Source: Bacilli bacterium (lineage in GTDB: Bacteria; Bacillota_I; Bacilli_A; RFN20; UBA1709). From it: a DNA stretch of 9,728 nucleotides. The stretch is taken from positions 1 through 9,728 of the forward strand of contig JAQUTO010000024.1 in the NCBI GenBank assembly GCA_028694305.1. The letters are read 5' to 3'. Below are positions 1 to 6,615 of this stretch, in pieces; position 1 is the first letter of the stretch, and each line of letters opens with the position of its first letter. A program made the position numbers and the translations under genes. Under the pieces are notes generated by a model, which saw only the letters and a program-made list of their open reading frames with translations, searched no databases and was not told the DNA's origin.

Positions 1-1216
1 TCCAAAATCAATGTATCGACTCTTACAAGGCGATGTGGGTAGTGGCAAAACTATTGTGGCTTTAATTAGTATGCTGGCAACTGTCAGCGCCGGTTATCAA
101 AGTGCCATCATGGCTCCAACTGATATCTTGGCTCGGCAACACTTTGAGACGATTACTAAACTCGTTAAACCATTTAAGCTTAAAGTGACTTTACTTGTTG
201 GTTCACTTTCAAGTAGTGAACGCAAAGAGGCTTTAACAAGTATTAGCAATGGGGAGAGTCAAATTATCATTGGAACTCATGCTTTAATTCAAGAGAGTGT
301 TCATTACCAAAAACTGGGTTTATGCGTGATTGATGAACAACATCGGTTTGGAGTTGAACAACGCAAAATGTTACATGAGAAGGGTGATGAAGTGGAATTA
401 CTCTTAATGAGTGCAACTCCAATCCCAAGAACTTTAGCCATTGCTATCTTCCAAGATTTAGATGTTTCCTCATTACTTGTCCCACCAATAACATCCAAAG
501 ATGTTAAAACTAAACTTATTCTCGGTTCTTCGATTAATGCTATCATTCCTAATATGAAAGCAACTCTTAAAAGAGGCGAGAAGATTTATGTAGTTTGTTC
601 TTTGATTGAAAATGAACTTAGTGATTATCAAAATGTCACTAAAATCTATCAAGAAATGAAAGCTAAATTTGGTGCCATTTGTCCAGTTCTACTATTACAC
701 GGCAAACTCAAAGAAGAAGAAAAAATTAAGGTTATGGCTGACTTTGTTGATTCAGCAAGTGCCATCTTAGTCTCCACTACAGTTATTGAAGTAGGCTTAG
801 ATGTGAAAACGGCAACTATGATGATTGTTTATGATGCCAATTGTTTTGGCCTAGCTCAACTTCACCAACTAAGAGGAAGAATCGGTAGGGGCGGCCAAAG
901 TTCGACTTGTTACTTGTTGGATAATAGTGGGGATGAAGAGGCGACAAAGAGACTCAATTTCTTAGTCAATAATAACGATGGTTTTGAAATAGCTCGGTAT
1001 GATTTAGCCTTGCGCGGACCAGGTGATATTGCGGGTTATTCACAAAGTGGAGAATTGAATTTTATGATGTGTGATATTTTCCAAGATTATAAGATCTTTG
1101 AATACGCTAAAGAAGACGCAAAAGCCATTTTAAAGGCTAGTTTTGATTCAAAGAATCAACCAATTCTAGCTTTTCTAGCCGAACAAATGGCAAAAGATGT
1201 GGCAGTTATTGAATAA
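1..1216 (+). CDS. recG: ATP-dependent DNA helicase RecG, 3' part (5' end outside window)
   Basis: The frame is open from base 2 at the window edge, so this is a gene cut by the window, with 404 C-terminal residues visible; full RecG proteins are usually near 680 residues. RecG remodels stalled replication forks and Holliday junctions. Visible helicase motifs, numbered in the fragment: Walker A GDVGSGKT at residues 10-17, DEQH box at 111-114 followed by RFGVEQR, the SATPIPRTLA motif, and the late motifs TTVIEVGLDV and QLRGRIGRGG. The RecG-typical RGPGD segment follows, here as LRGPGDIAGYSQSG. The N-terminal wedge domain that distinguishes RecG from other superfamily 2 helicases is not visible, so the name rests on the helicase core, the C-terminal RGPGD segment and the plsX neighbour. 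It ends with TAA 40 bases before plsX, which has its own promoter. Confidence 0.95.
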   Translation, partial: PKSMYRLLQGDVGSGKTIVALISMLATVSAGYQSAIMAPTDILARQHFETITKLVKPFKLKVTLLVGSLSSSERKEALTSISNGESQIIIGTHALIQESVHYQKLGLCVIDEQHRFGVEQRKMLHEKGDEVELLLMSATPIPRTLAIAIFQDLDVSSLLVPPITSKDVKTKLILGSSINAIIPNMKATLKRGEKIYVVCSLIENELSDYQNVTKIYQEMKAKFGAICPVLLLHGKLKEEEKIKVMADFVDSASAILVSTTVIEVGLDVKTATMMIVYDANCFGLAQLHQLRGRIGRGGQSSTCYLLDNSGDEEATKRLNFLVNNNDGFEIARYDLALRGPGDIAGYSQSGELNFMMCDIFQDYKIFEYAKEDAKAILKASFDSKNQPILAFLAEQMAKDVAVIE

Positions 1217-1219
1217 CTT

Positions 1220-1228
1220 TGCTACAAT
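1220..1228 (+). promoter_or_regulatory. Extended -10 promoter for the plsX-rnc-ftsY-ffh unit
   Basis: TGCTACAAT matches the extended -10 form TGnTAnAAT and starts four bases after the recG stop codon. No good -35 box lies 17-18 bases upstream, as is tolerated for extended -10 promoters. Transcription would start near base 1235, leaving about 20 bases of leader with the GGAG ribosome site at 1245-1248 before the plsX ATG. Seen by motif only. Confidence 0.6.
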
Positions 1229-1256
1229 AAATAGTTAGACAAAAGGAGAACCAAAA

Positions 1257-2249
1257 ATGATTAAAATTGCTGTCGATGCAATGGGAAGTGACTTAGGAAG
1301 TTCAGTTGTGGTCACTGCCATTCAAAAATTCTTAAAAGATTATCCAGACGTTGCATTTATTGTTTGCGGTCAAGAAAATGAATTAAGTGCGCTCAATAAT
1401 CTAGAGCGTGTTTCAATATGTCCTACCACGGGAGTTATGGGAATGGAAGATGGGGCATTAGATGTCATGCGCCGGAAAGATACTTCCATGATGAAAGCCA
1501 TTGAATATATGGCAAATAAAGAAGTGAATGCAGTTGTTTCAGCAGGCTCAACGGGGGCTTTCTTAACAGCAGCAACTTTGAAGTTAAGACTGATTCCTGG
1601 TGTTATGAGAGCCGCTTTAGTTTCACCTTTTCCTCGTCAAGATGGTCAAAGTGTCACAATTTTAGATATTGGGGCTAATAACGAGAATCAACCGGCTCAA
1701 CTAGTTCAATTTGCACATATGGGCAAAGTCTTTAACCAAGTTATGAATGGGACAAAAGAGCCAAAAATTTATTTATTAAGCAATGGAGCAGAAGCCAAGA
1801 AGGGCAGTCCATTAGTGAAAGAAGCCCATAAACTATTAGAGGTTGAACCAGGCTTGAACTTTAAAGGAAATCTAGAAGCCAGAGAAGTACTAAGTGGTGT
1901 TGCTGATGTAGTTGTGGCGGATGGTTATTCAGGCAATGTCTTACTTAAAGCCACTGAAGGTGTCGCCTCAATGATGAATGGCATGATTAAAACTGCCTTT
2001 AAAACAAATGTTTTAACTAAGATTGGCTATATTTTTGCTAAAAAAGGTTTTGGTGATTTCAAAGCCAGAATGGATTATAAGAAATACGGCGGTGCGATGT
2101 TATTAGGAGTTAATGGTGTAGTGGTCAAAGGGCATGGAAATAGCGATGATTATGCTTTCTATAATGCTATTCGCGTAGCTTATACTTTAGCTAAACAAGA
2201 TATCGTGACTGCTTTAGGAAAGGAAATGGCGCATGGCGAAGGATTATAA
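1257..2249 (+). CDS. plsX: Phosphate acyltransferase PlsX
   Basis: PlsX converts acyl-ACP to acyl-phosphate, the acyl donor for PlsY in the first step of phosphatidic acid synthesis; it works at the inner face of the membrane. The 330 residues match the usual family length. Family hallmarks are the N-terminal IAVDAMGSDLG, the VVSAGSTGAFLTAA segment, LDIGANNENQPAQLVQFA, LLSNGAEAKKGSPLV, and VVVADGYSGNVLLKATEG. The ATG has an AAAAGGAGAA ribosome site at 1241-1250. In many Firmicutes fapR precedes plsX and fabD, fabG and acpP follow; here plsX runs straight into rnc with a 17-base overlap. The acyl carrier protein must therefore be encoded elsewhere. Start and identity are clear. Confidence 0.97.
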   Translation: MIKIAVDAMGSDLGSSVVVTAIQKFLKDYPDVAFIVCGQENELSALNNLERVSICPTTGVMGMEDGALDVMRRKDTSMMKAIEYMANKEVNAVVSAGSTGAFLTAATLKLRLIPGVMRAALVSPFPRQDGQSVTILDIGANNENQPAQLVQFAHMGKVFNQVMNGTKEPKIYLLSNGAEAKKGSPLVKEAHKLLEVEPGLNFKGNLEAREVLSGVADVVVADGYSGNVLLKATEGVASMMNGMIKTAFKTNVLTKIGYIFAKKGFGDFKARMDYKKYGGAMLLGVNGVVVKGHGNSDDYAFYNAIRVAYTLAKQDIVTALGKEMAHGEGL

Positions 2250-2928
2250 AGAGCTTTTAAAGTATCTTAGGATTAAACCTAACGATGACAATTATTATTT
2301 ACAAGCTTTAACCCATCAATCTTATACCAATGAGCATGAAGCTCCTTGGGGCGATTATCAAAGAGCTGAATTTATGGGGGATGCTGTGATTGAACTTGTC
2401 ATCACTAAATATATCTTTGGTGAATATGCCTATATGGATGAAGGCAGTTTGTCTTTATTACGTTCTAACTTAGTTAGAATGGAGACATTAGCTTCTTTAG
2501 CCAAAGAGATTGGTTTAGGAGATTATATCTTATTAGGCTCAGGAGAAGCAAAATCACAAGGCCAAGAAAGACCTTCTTTACTTTGCGATGTTTATGAAGC
2601 ACTTGTGGCGGCTATTTACCTTGATCAAGGTTATAACCGAGCAGAATCATTTATCTTTAAGCAATATCGTAAACTTATCGCTGAGCGTGGAATGGAGAGT
2701 TTCTTAGAAGTTAAAGATGCTAAGTCGCAATTACAAGAATTAGTCCAAGCTGATAGTAAGCGTTCATTATCCTACCTTTTAATCTCATCAAGTGGACCAG
2801 CCAATCATCCAACTTTCGAGATGGCAGTTAAAATGGATGGGAATGTTTTAGGAACAGGAACTGGAACTTCCAAAAAGGAAGCTGAACAAGCAGCAGCTAA
2901 AGATGCTTTAAAAAAGTTAGTGAAATAA
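2233..2928 (+). CDS. rnc: Ribonuclease III
   Basis: RNase III cuts double-stranded RNA and processes rRNA precursors, and in Gram-positives also the SRP RNA (scRNA). The 231-residue protein has the normal two-domain layout. The nuclease domain (about 1-155) carries the signature AEFMGDAVIEL at residues 45-55, with E46 and D50 as metal ligands, and the second acidic cluster CDVYEALVAAIYLD. The dsRNA-binding domain occupies about 160-230 and ends in the typical GTSKKEAEQAAAKDAL helix. The ATG lies inside the 3' end of plsX in another frame, with AAAGGA at 2219-2224 as ribosome site, so translation is probably coupled. Ten bases separate it from ftsY; smc, which usually sits between rnc and ftsY in Firmicutes, is absent. 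Confidence 0.97.
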   Translation: MAKDYKELLKYLRIKPNDDNYYLQALTHQSYTNEHEAPWGDYQRAEFMGDAVIELVITKYIFGEYAYMDEGSLSLLRSNLVRMETLASLAKEIGLGDYILLGSGEAKSQGQERPSLLCDVYEALVAAIYLDQGYNRAESFIFKQYRKLIAERGMESFLEVKDAKSQLQELVQADSKRSLSYLLISSSGPANHPTFEMAVKMDGNVLGTGTGTSKKEAEQAAAKDALKKLVK

Positions 2929-2938
2929 GGAGTAAGAA

Positions 2939-3928
2939 ATGGGATTTTTTAGTAAACTAAAACAATCAGTATTTGGCAAGAAAAAGACTGATGCTAAAAC
3001 CGAGCAATATCAAGTGGGGCTTTCTCAATCAAGAAGGTCTTTTAAAGATAAACTTAGTCGTCTTTTTGCCAAGCACCGTGAGGTTGATGAAGCGTTCTTT
3101 TCTGAACTCAATGACCTCTTAATTGAAAGTGATGTTGGGGCCTCTTTAGCCGCAGCTATCATTGAAGAAACTAAAATTGAAAGCCAAGTTCAACATACCC
3201 AAGATCCCCAAAAGATTTATGAAATCATGGTGGAGAAGATGCGGGATTTCTATTTGCAAGATTTAGAAGTACCGACTTCTTTAAACTATGCTGAAGACGG
3301 ACCAACGGTCATTCTTGTAGTGGGAGTCAATGGAGTAGGTAAAACTACCGCCATTGCCAAACTGGCTTTTAAACTTAAAAATGAAGGGAGAAGTATTTTA
3401 CTAGTGGCCGGTGATACCTTTAGAGCTGGGGCAGTCGAACAATTAGATGTCTGGGCTAGTAGAATTGGTGTTAAAGTGGTCCAAGGACCAGAGAATAGTG
3501 ACCCTAGTTCAGTTATTTATGAAGGGTTAGCGCAAGCCAAAAAAGACAAAATAGATGTCGTAATATGTGATACAGCAGGGCGACTTCAAACTAAAGCCAA
3601 CTTAATGGCTGAATTAAATAAAATTCATCGGGTTATGCAAAAGATTATTCCTGCTGCACCCCATGAAGCTTTCTTAGTTTTAGATGCTACAATGGGTCAA
3701 AATGGCATTATTCAAGCTGAAGCTTTTGCCCAAGTTACTACTTTAACAGGCATCATCTTAACTAAGATGGACTCAACTTCTAAAGGCGGAATTGTTTTAG
3801 CCATCAAACATCAACTGGGTATTCCAGTTCGTTATATCGGTCTAGGGGAAAAGATGCAGGACTTAGCTGCCTTTGACTTAGATGCTTATTTATGGGGACT
3901 AATCGGAGGTGAAGAGCATGCAAGTTAG
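2939..3928 (+). CDS. ftsY: Signal recognition particle receptor FtsY
   Basis: FtsY is the membrane-associated SRP receptor GTPase that pairs with Ffh to hand ribosomes to the Sec translocon. At 329 residues it is the short Gram-positive form: a brief basic start (MGFFSKLKQ with a KKK cluster) instead of the long acidic domain of enterobacteria, then the four-helix N domain and the G domain. GTPase motifs are GVNGVGKT at residues 129-136, DTFRAGAVEQL, DTAGRL and TKMDSTSKGG. The upstream ribosome site TAAGGAG (2926-2932) contains the rnc stop codon. The 3' end carries GGAGGTGA, the ribosome site for the overlapping next gene, which ties translation of the two together. Confidence 0.97.
   Translation: MGFFSKLKQSVFGKKKTDAKTEQYQVGLSQSRRSFKDKLSRLFAKHREVDEAFFSELNDLLIESDVGASLAAAIIEETKIESQVQHTQDPQKIYEIMVEKMRDFYLQDLEVPTSLNYAEDGPTVILVVGVNGVGKTTAIAKLAFKLKNEGRSILLVAGDTFRAGAVEQLDVWASRIGVKVVQGPENSDPSSVIYEGLAQAKKDKIDVVICDTAGRLQTKANLMAELNKIHRVMQKIIPAAPHEAFLVLDATMGQNGIIQAEAFAQVTTLTGIILTKMDSTSKGGIVLAIKHQLGIPVRYIGLGEKMQDLAAFDLDAYLWGLIGGEEHAS
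3905..3912 (+). promoter_or_regulatory. Ribosome binding site inside ftsY that sets the next start
   Basis: GGAGGTGA is a full anti-Shine-Dalgarno match, placed five bases before the ATG at 3918. It favours that ATG over the in-frame GTG at 3909, which lies within the site itself. Confidence 0.8.
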
Positions 3929-4193
3929 AAATCCTATCTTACGTTTTCTGATCTTTTTAGTGCTAATTATTGCTTTCCAAAGAGGTTTAGCTTGGGTTTT
4001 ATCTTTAACTCCACTAACAGGTATTTGGTACTTAATTGTCTTCGAACTCATTATGGCCTTTGTTTTTGCTTATATCTATTTCCCAGCCCCTTATCGCAAG
4101 GGCTGCTTCACTAATCCAAAATTCCATATGTATGTGGCTGGGTTCTTTGCCGTACTAATTCTTATGCAACTATTATGGGGTAATTTACTCTAA
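3918..4193 (+). CDS. Small three-helix membrane protein of unknown function, between ftsY and ylxM
   Basis: I do not recognise this 91-residue protein. Three hydrophobic stretches are visible at about residues 7-30, 35-55 and 71-91. The only polar segment of note, at about 56-70, joins helices two and three and contains PAPYRKGCF; its basic residues suggest this loop faces the cytoplasm. No signal peptide cleavage site or catalytic motif is evident. The start is set by GGAGGTGA at 3905-3912. The gene overlaps ftsY by 11 bases and shares TAATG with ylxM, so it is translated in the middle of the SRP operon. This position suggests, but does not prove, a link to membrane targeting or insertion. 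In most Firmicutes ylxM follows ftsY with nothing between. Confidence 0.85.
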   Translation: MQVRNPILRFLIFLVLIIAFQRGLAWVLSLTPLTGIWYLIVFELIMAFVFAYIYFPAPYRKGCFTNPKFHMYVAGFFAVLILMQLLWGNLL

Positions 4194-4504
4194 TGGAAAT
4201 CACAAAAACTATTAGGATTAATTACTTACTTGATATTTATGGCTCACTATTAACTGCTCACCAGCAAGAAGTTATGGAAGAGTATTATCAAGATGATTTA
4301 TCTTTATCAGAACTAGCAAGTAACCATGGTGTTTCGAGAAATGCTATCTTCACCTTGCTTAAAAAAGGTGAGGCTTGTCTAGAAAGGTATGAAGCTAATT
4401 TACATCTATTAGAAAAACGCGAGAAGATTTTAAAAGTCTTAGACAGTGCTAAACAAGTCGACTTAACTAAGAAGATAACCAAAATTATGAATGAGGAGGA
4501 ATAA
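4193..4504 (+). CDS. ylxM: YlxM family SRP-associated helix-turn-helix protein
   Basis: YlxM is a small helix-turn-helix protein, near-universal beside ffh in Firmicutes, that associates with SRP components and is reported to influence the Ffh GTPase. The 103 residues start with the family pattern of a basic residue cluster followed by LLDIYGSLLT and QQEVMEEYYQDDLSLSELA. The sigma-70 region 4-like helix-turn-helix follows (ELASNHGVSRNAIFTLLKKGE), and then a charged C-terminal helix. Its ATG overlaps the stop of the membrane protein gene (TAATG), and its stop lies two bases before ffh, which fits co-translation with SRP genes. The family call is firm; the molecular role is known only from family members. 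Confidence 0.93.
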   Translation: MEITKTIRINYLLDIYGSLLTAHQQEVMEEYYQDDLSLSELASNHGVSRNAIFTLLKKGEACLERYEANLHLLEKREKILKVLDSAKQVDLTKKITKIMNEEE

Positions 4505-4506
4505 AA

Positions 4507-5838
4507 ATGGCATTTGAATCATTACAGGACAAACTCCAGGGAATATTTAGAAAGATCAGTGGCCAAGCTCGACTAACGAGTAAGAACATCGAAGATATGC
4601 TCCAAGAAGTTAGAATTGCTTTACTGGATGCTGATGTTAATAACGAAGTTGTTAAATCCTTCATTGAAGATTTAAAGACTGAGCTCATTGGTCAAGAAGT
4701 CATGAATAAACTTAACCCATCTCAAATGGTGGTTAAGATTGTTGATGAAGAAATTACTAAATTATTGGGTGGGGAAGAGAATGAAATTGATTTCTCTGGC
4801 AAGAAATTCAAAATTATTATGATGGTTGGTTTACAAGGTGGTGGTAAAACCACCTCTTGTGCTAAACTTGCGAGATATGCCGAGAAGAATTATCAAAGAA
4901 AAGTGATGTTAGTTGGGCTCGATATTTACCGGCCTGGTGCTATTGATCAACTTGAACAGTTAGCCCTAGCTAATAAGTTTGGTTTCTATGCTGACCGCAA
5001 TGAAAAAGATGTCACTAAGATTGCTATTGAGGCGATCAAAGAAGCCAAAGCTAAAAGCTTTGATGTCGTGATATTAGATACGGCTGGACGTCTCCACATT
5101 GATGAGAATTTAATGGGAGAACTCCAACGCTTAAAAACTAGTGTTAAACCGACTGAAATTATGTTGGTGGTTGATGCCATGGGTGGCCAAGAAGCCGCCA
5201 ATAGTGCCTTTAGATTCAATGAATTACTTAAAGTCGATGGCGCGATTATGACAAAACTTGATTCTGATGCTCGTGGCGGTGCGGCCTTATCAATGGCTAA
5301 ACTGAGTGGCATTCAAATCTTCTATGCTGGTTTAGGTGAAAAGAGCGATGAATTTGAACTTTTCCATCCTAAACGGATGGCCGAAAGAATTCTCGGGATG
5401 GGCGATTTATTAACACTAATTGAAAAAGCCCAAACTGAAATGGATGAAAAGCGTTCTAGAAGTATTGCCAGTCGAATGATGAGTGGTAACTTTAACCTAG
5501 AAGATATGCTTTACCAAATGGAATCATCTAAGAAAATGGGTTCTATTGGTTCAATTGCTAAATTGATGCCAGGTATGCCAAAACTCTCCGAAGCGGATGA
5601 AGAAAAGGCTGAATTAAGACTTAAAAAGTCCAAAGCTGTCATTTATTCAATGACTATCGATGAAAGACGGCATCCAGAAATACTGAAAGCGACCAGAAAA
5701 GAAAGAATTGCTAAAGGTTCTGGCTTAGAAGTTAGTGATGTTAATTTAGTGCTTCGTCAATATGATCAAACTAAAACCATGATGAAGCAAATGATGCCAT
5801 ATTTCAAAAGTGGCGGTAAATTACCTTTCAGAAGATAA
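4507..5838 (+). CDS. ffh: Signal recognition particle protein Ffh (SRP54)
   Basis: Ffh binds the SRP RNA and signal sequences emerging from the ribosome, then docks with FtsY. The 443 residues match the usual length of about 450. The N domain (about 1-90) is followed by the G domain with GLQGGGKT at residues 108-115, DIYRPGAIDQL, DTAGRLH and TKLDSDARGG. The methionine-rich M domain starts near residue 300. It includes MPGMPKL and the RNA-binding segment with RKERIAKGSG, and ends in a run of methionines (MMKQMMP). GAGGAGGA at 4493-4500 is the ribosome site, overlapping the end of ylxM. A terminator follows the stop by two bases, closing the unit that began at plsX. Confidence 0.98.
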   Translation: MAFESLQDKLQGIFRKISGQARLTSKNIEDMLQEVRIALLDADVNNEVVKSFIEDLKTELIGQEVMNKLNPSQMVVKIVDEEITKLLGGEENEIDFSGKKFKIIMMVGLQGGGKTTSCAKLARYAEKNYQRKVMLVGLDIYRPGAIDQLEQLALANKFGFYADRNEKDVTKIAIEAIKEAKAKSFDVVILDTAGRLHIDENLMGELQRLKTSVKPTEIMLVVDAMGGQEAANSAFRFNELLKVDGAIMTKLDSDARGGAALSMAKLSGIQIFYAGLGEKSDEFELFHPKRMAERILGMGDLLTLIEKAQTEMDEKRSRSIASRMMSGNFNLEDMLYQMESSKKMGSIGSIAKLMPGMPKLSEADEEKAELRLKKSKAVIYSMTIDERRHPEILKATRKERIAKGSGLEVSDVNLVLRQYDQTKTMMKQMMPYFKSGGKLPFRR

Positions 5839-5840
5839 TG

Positions 5841-5875
5841 AGGTGTCAACCAAAAAGGCTTGACACCTTTTCTTT
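5841..5875 (+). terminator. Intrinsic terminator after ffh
   Basis: AGGTGTCAA (5841-5849) pairs perfectly with TTGACACCT (5860-5868); a further CC/GG pair closes an AAAAA loop with one bulged C. A T-rich tract follows. The right arm also supplies the -35 box of the rpsP promoter. Confidence 0.93.
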
Positions 5876-5887
5876 ATATGTTATAAT
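5860..5887 (+). promoter_or_regulatory. Consensus promoter for rpsP-khpA, overlapping the ffh terminator
   Basis: The -35 box TTGACA (5860-5865) and -10 box TATAAT (5882-5887) are both perfect and 16 bases apart; TG at 5879-5880 adds an extended -10. Start would be near 5894, leaving a leader of about 23 bases containing GAAGGAGG at 5901-5908. The -35 box is part of the terminator's descending arm. Strength fits a ribosomal protein gene. Confidence 0.9.
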
Positions 5888-5916
5888 CTTCTTGTTAGAA
5901 GAAGGAGGTCTTAATT

Positions 5917-6309
5917 GTGTCAGTAAAAATTAGACTCAAGAGAACTGGCCGTGTCGGTGTTGCCACTTATAGAATCGTGGTCGCAGATTCCCGTTCTCCA
6001 AGAGATGGGAGATTCATCGAAGAAATTGGGTATTATCATCCAACCGAGAAAAATAGTGTTGTTTTTGATAAAGAAGCAGCCCTATCTTGGCTCAAGAAAG
6101 GTGCACAACCTTCCGATACAGTCCGGACTATGTTATCAAATGCTGGACTGATGAAAGAATACCATGAATTCAAAGTTAGTGCTTTAAAAGCCAAACCAAA
6201 GAAAGAAAAAAAAGCCCCAGTAGCAAAACCTGCTAAAAAAGCAGCAGCTAAAAAGGCTCCAGCCAAGAAAGCCCCTGCCAAAAAAGCAGCCGCTCCAAAG
6301 GCCGAATAG
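5917..6309 (+). CDS. rpsP: 30S ribosomal protein S16
   Basis: S16 is an assembly protein of the small ribosomal subunit. The first 85 or so residues are classic: SVKIRLKR, then [26 protein letters not shown], and later [19 protein letters not shown]. The start is GTG, chosen because GAAGGAGG sits eight bases upstream and the second residue begins the conserved S16 N-terminus. The protein is 130 residues, longer than the usual 80-100. The extra length is a low-complexity lysine/alanine/proline tail from about residue 88, with repeated AKKAP and PAKKA units. Such basic tails occur on ribosomal proteins of several lineages and probably contact rRNA; that is inference. It is the first gene of the rpsP-khpA unit. 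Confidence 0.97.
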   Translation: MSVKIRLKRTGRVGVATYRIVVADSRSPRDGRFIEEIGYYHPTEKNSVVFDKEAALSWLKKGAQPSDTVRTMLSNAGLMKEYHEFKVSALKAKPKKEKKAPVAKPAKKAAAKKAPAKKAPAKKAAAPKAE

Positions 6310-6312
6310 TTA

Positions 6313-6585
6313 ATGGAAATTGAAAAGTTAGTTCATGATATCATTGATCCACTAGTTGAGAATAAAGAAGCAACCGGTGTTAGAATCATGCCAACTGATG
6401 ATGAGAACGAAGTTCTAATCTTAGTCTTGGGTGAATCTAATGATGTCGCTCGTCTAATTGGACGTGGTGGCAGTGTTGCCGATGCTATTCGCAAAGTTGT
6501 GAGTGTCACTGGTAAACTGAATGATAAACACATTCGCATTAAATTTGAATCATTTGATGAAGAGAAAAAAGAGAAGACACTTTAA
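6313..6585 (+). CDS. khpA: KH-domain RNA-binding protein KhpA (YlqC family)
   Basis: KhpA is a small RNA-binding protein that in other Gram-positives partners with KhpB (Jag/EloR) and affects cell elongation and RNA metabolism. The 90 residues form a single KH domain, with a VRIMP strand, then LILVLGESNDVARLIGRGGS carrying the GXXG loop GRGG at residues 50-53, then ADAIRKVVSVTGKL. Family members are usually about 75-85 residues; the excess is a charged C-terminal stretch. The start lies three bases after the rpsP stop with only a weak AAAGG 11 bases upstream, so coupling to rpsP translation is likely. The last codons and the stop lie in a terminator hairpin. Confidence 0.93.
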   Translation: MEIEKLVHDIIDPLVENKEATGVRIMPTDDENEVLILVLGESNDVARLIGRGGSVADAIRKVVSVTGKLNDKHIRIKFESFDEEKKEKTL

Positions 6586-6601
6586 TAGGTGTCTTCTTTT
6601 T
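6572..6601 (+). terminator. Intrinsic terminator overlapping the 3' end of khpA
   Basis: AGAAGACAC (6572-6580) pairs perfectly with GTGTCTTCT (6589-6597); the eight-base loop contains the khpA TAA stop, and a T tract follows. It ends the rpsP-khpA unit. Ribosomes finishing khpA would cover the left arm, so termination may depend on translation; that last point is inference. Confidence 0.9.
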
Positions 6602-6609
6602 GTTATAAT
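6601..6609 (+). promoter_or_regulatory. Extended -10 promoter for rimM-trmD, giving a leaderless start
   Basis: TGTTATAAT is a perfect extended -10 and begins in the T tract of the khpA terminator. The -35 region (TTTAAT at 6581-6586, 17 bases away) is poor. Transcription should begin about seven bases after the box, which is the A of the rimM ATG at 6616. Confidence 0.8.
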
Positions 6610-6615
6610 ACGGGT

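Noticed and set aside
3909..3917. GTG at 3909 as the membrane protein start
   Set aside because: It lies inside the GGAGGTGA ribosome site, which is placed correctly for the ATG at 3918.
4986..5312. Antisense open frame of 108 codons within ffh
   Set aside because: It has no family features and lies wholly inside a conserved gene; it looks like a shadow of ffh coding bias. The other antisense frames in core genes were rejected for the same reason.
5951..6151. Second plus-strand frame inside rpsP
   Set aside because: It overlaps the clearly conserved S16 frame and has no ribosome site or recognisable sequence.
6589..6615. GTG at 6589 as the rimM start
   Set aside because: It would encode nine extra residues from the terminator and -10 box, with no ribosome site; the RimM family begins at the ATG at 6616.
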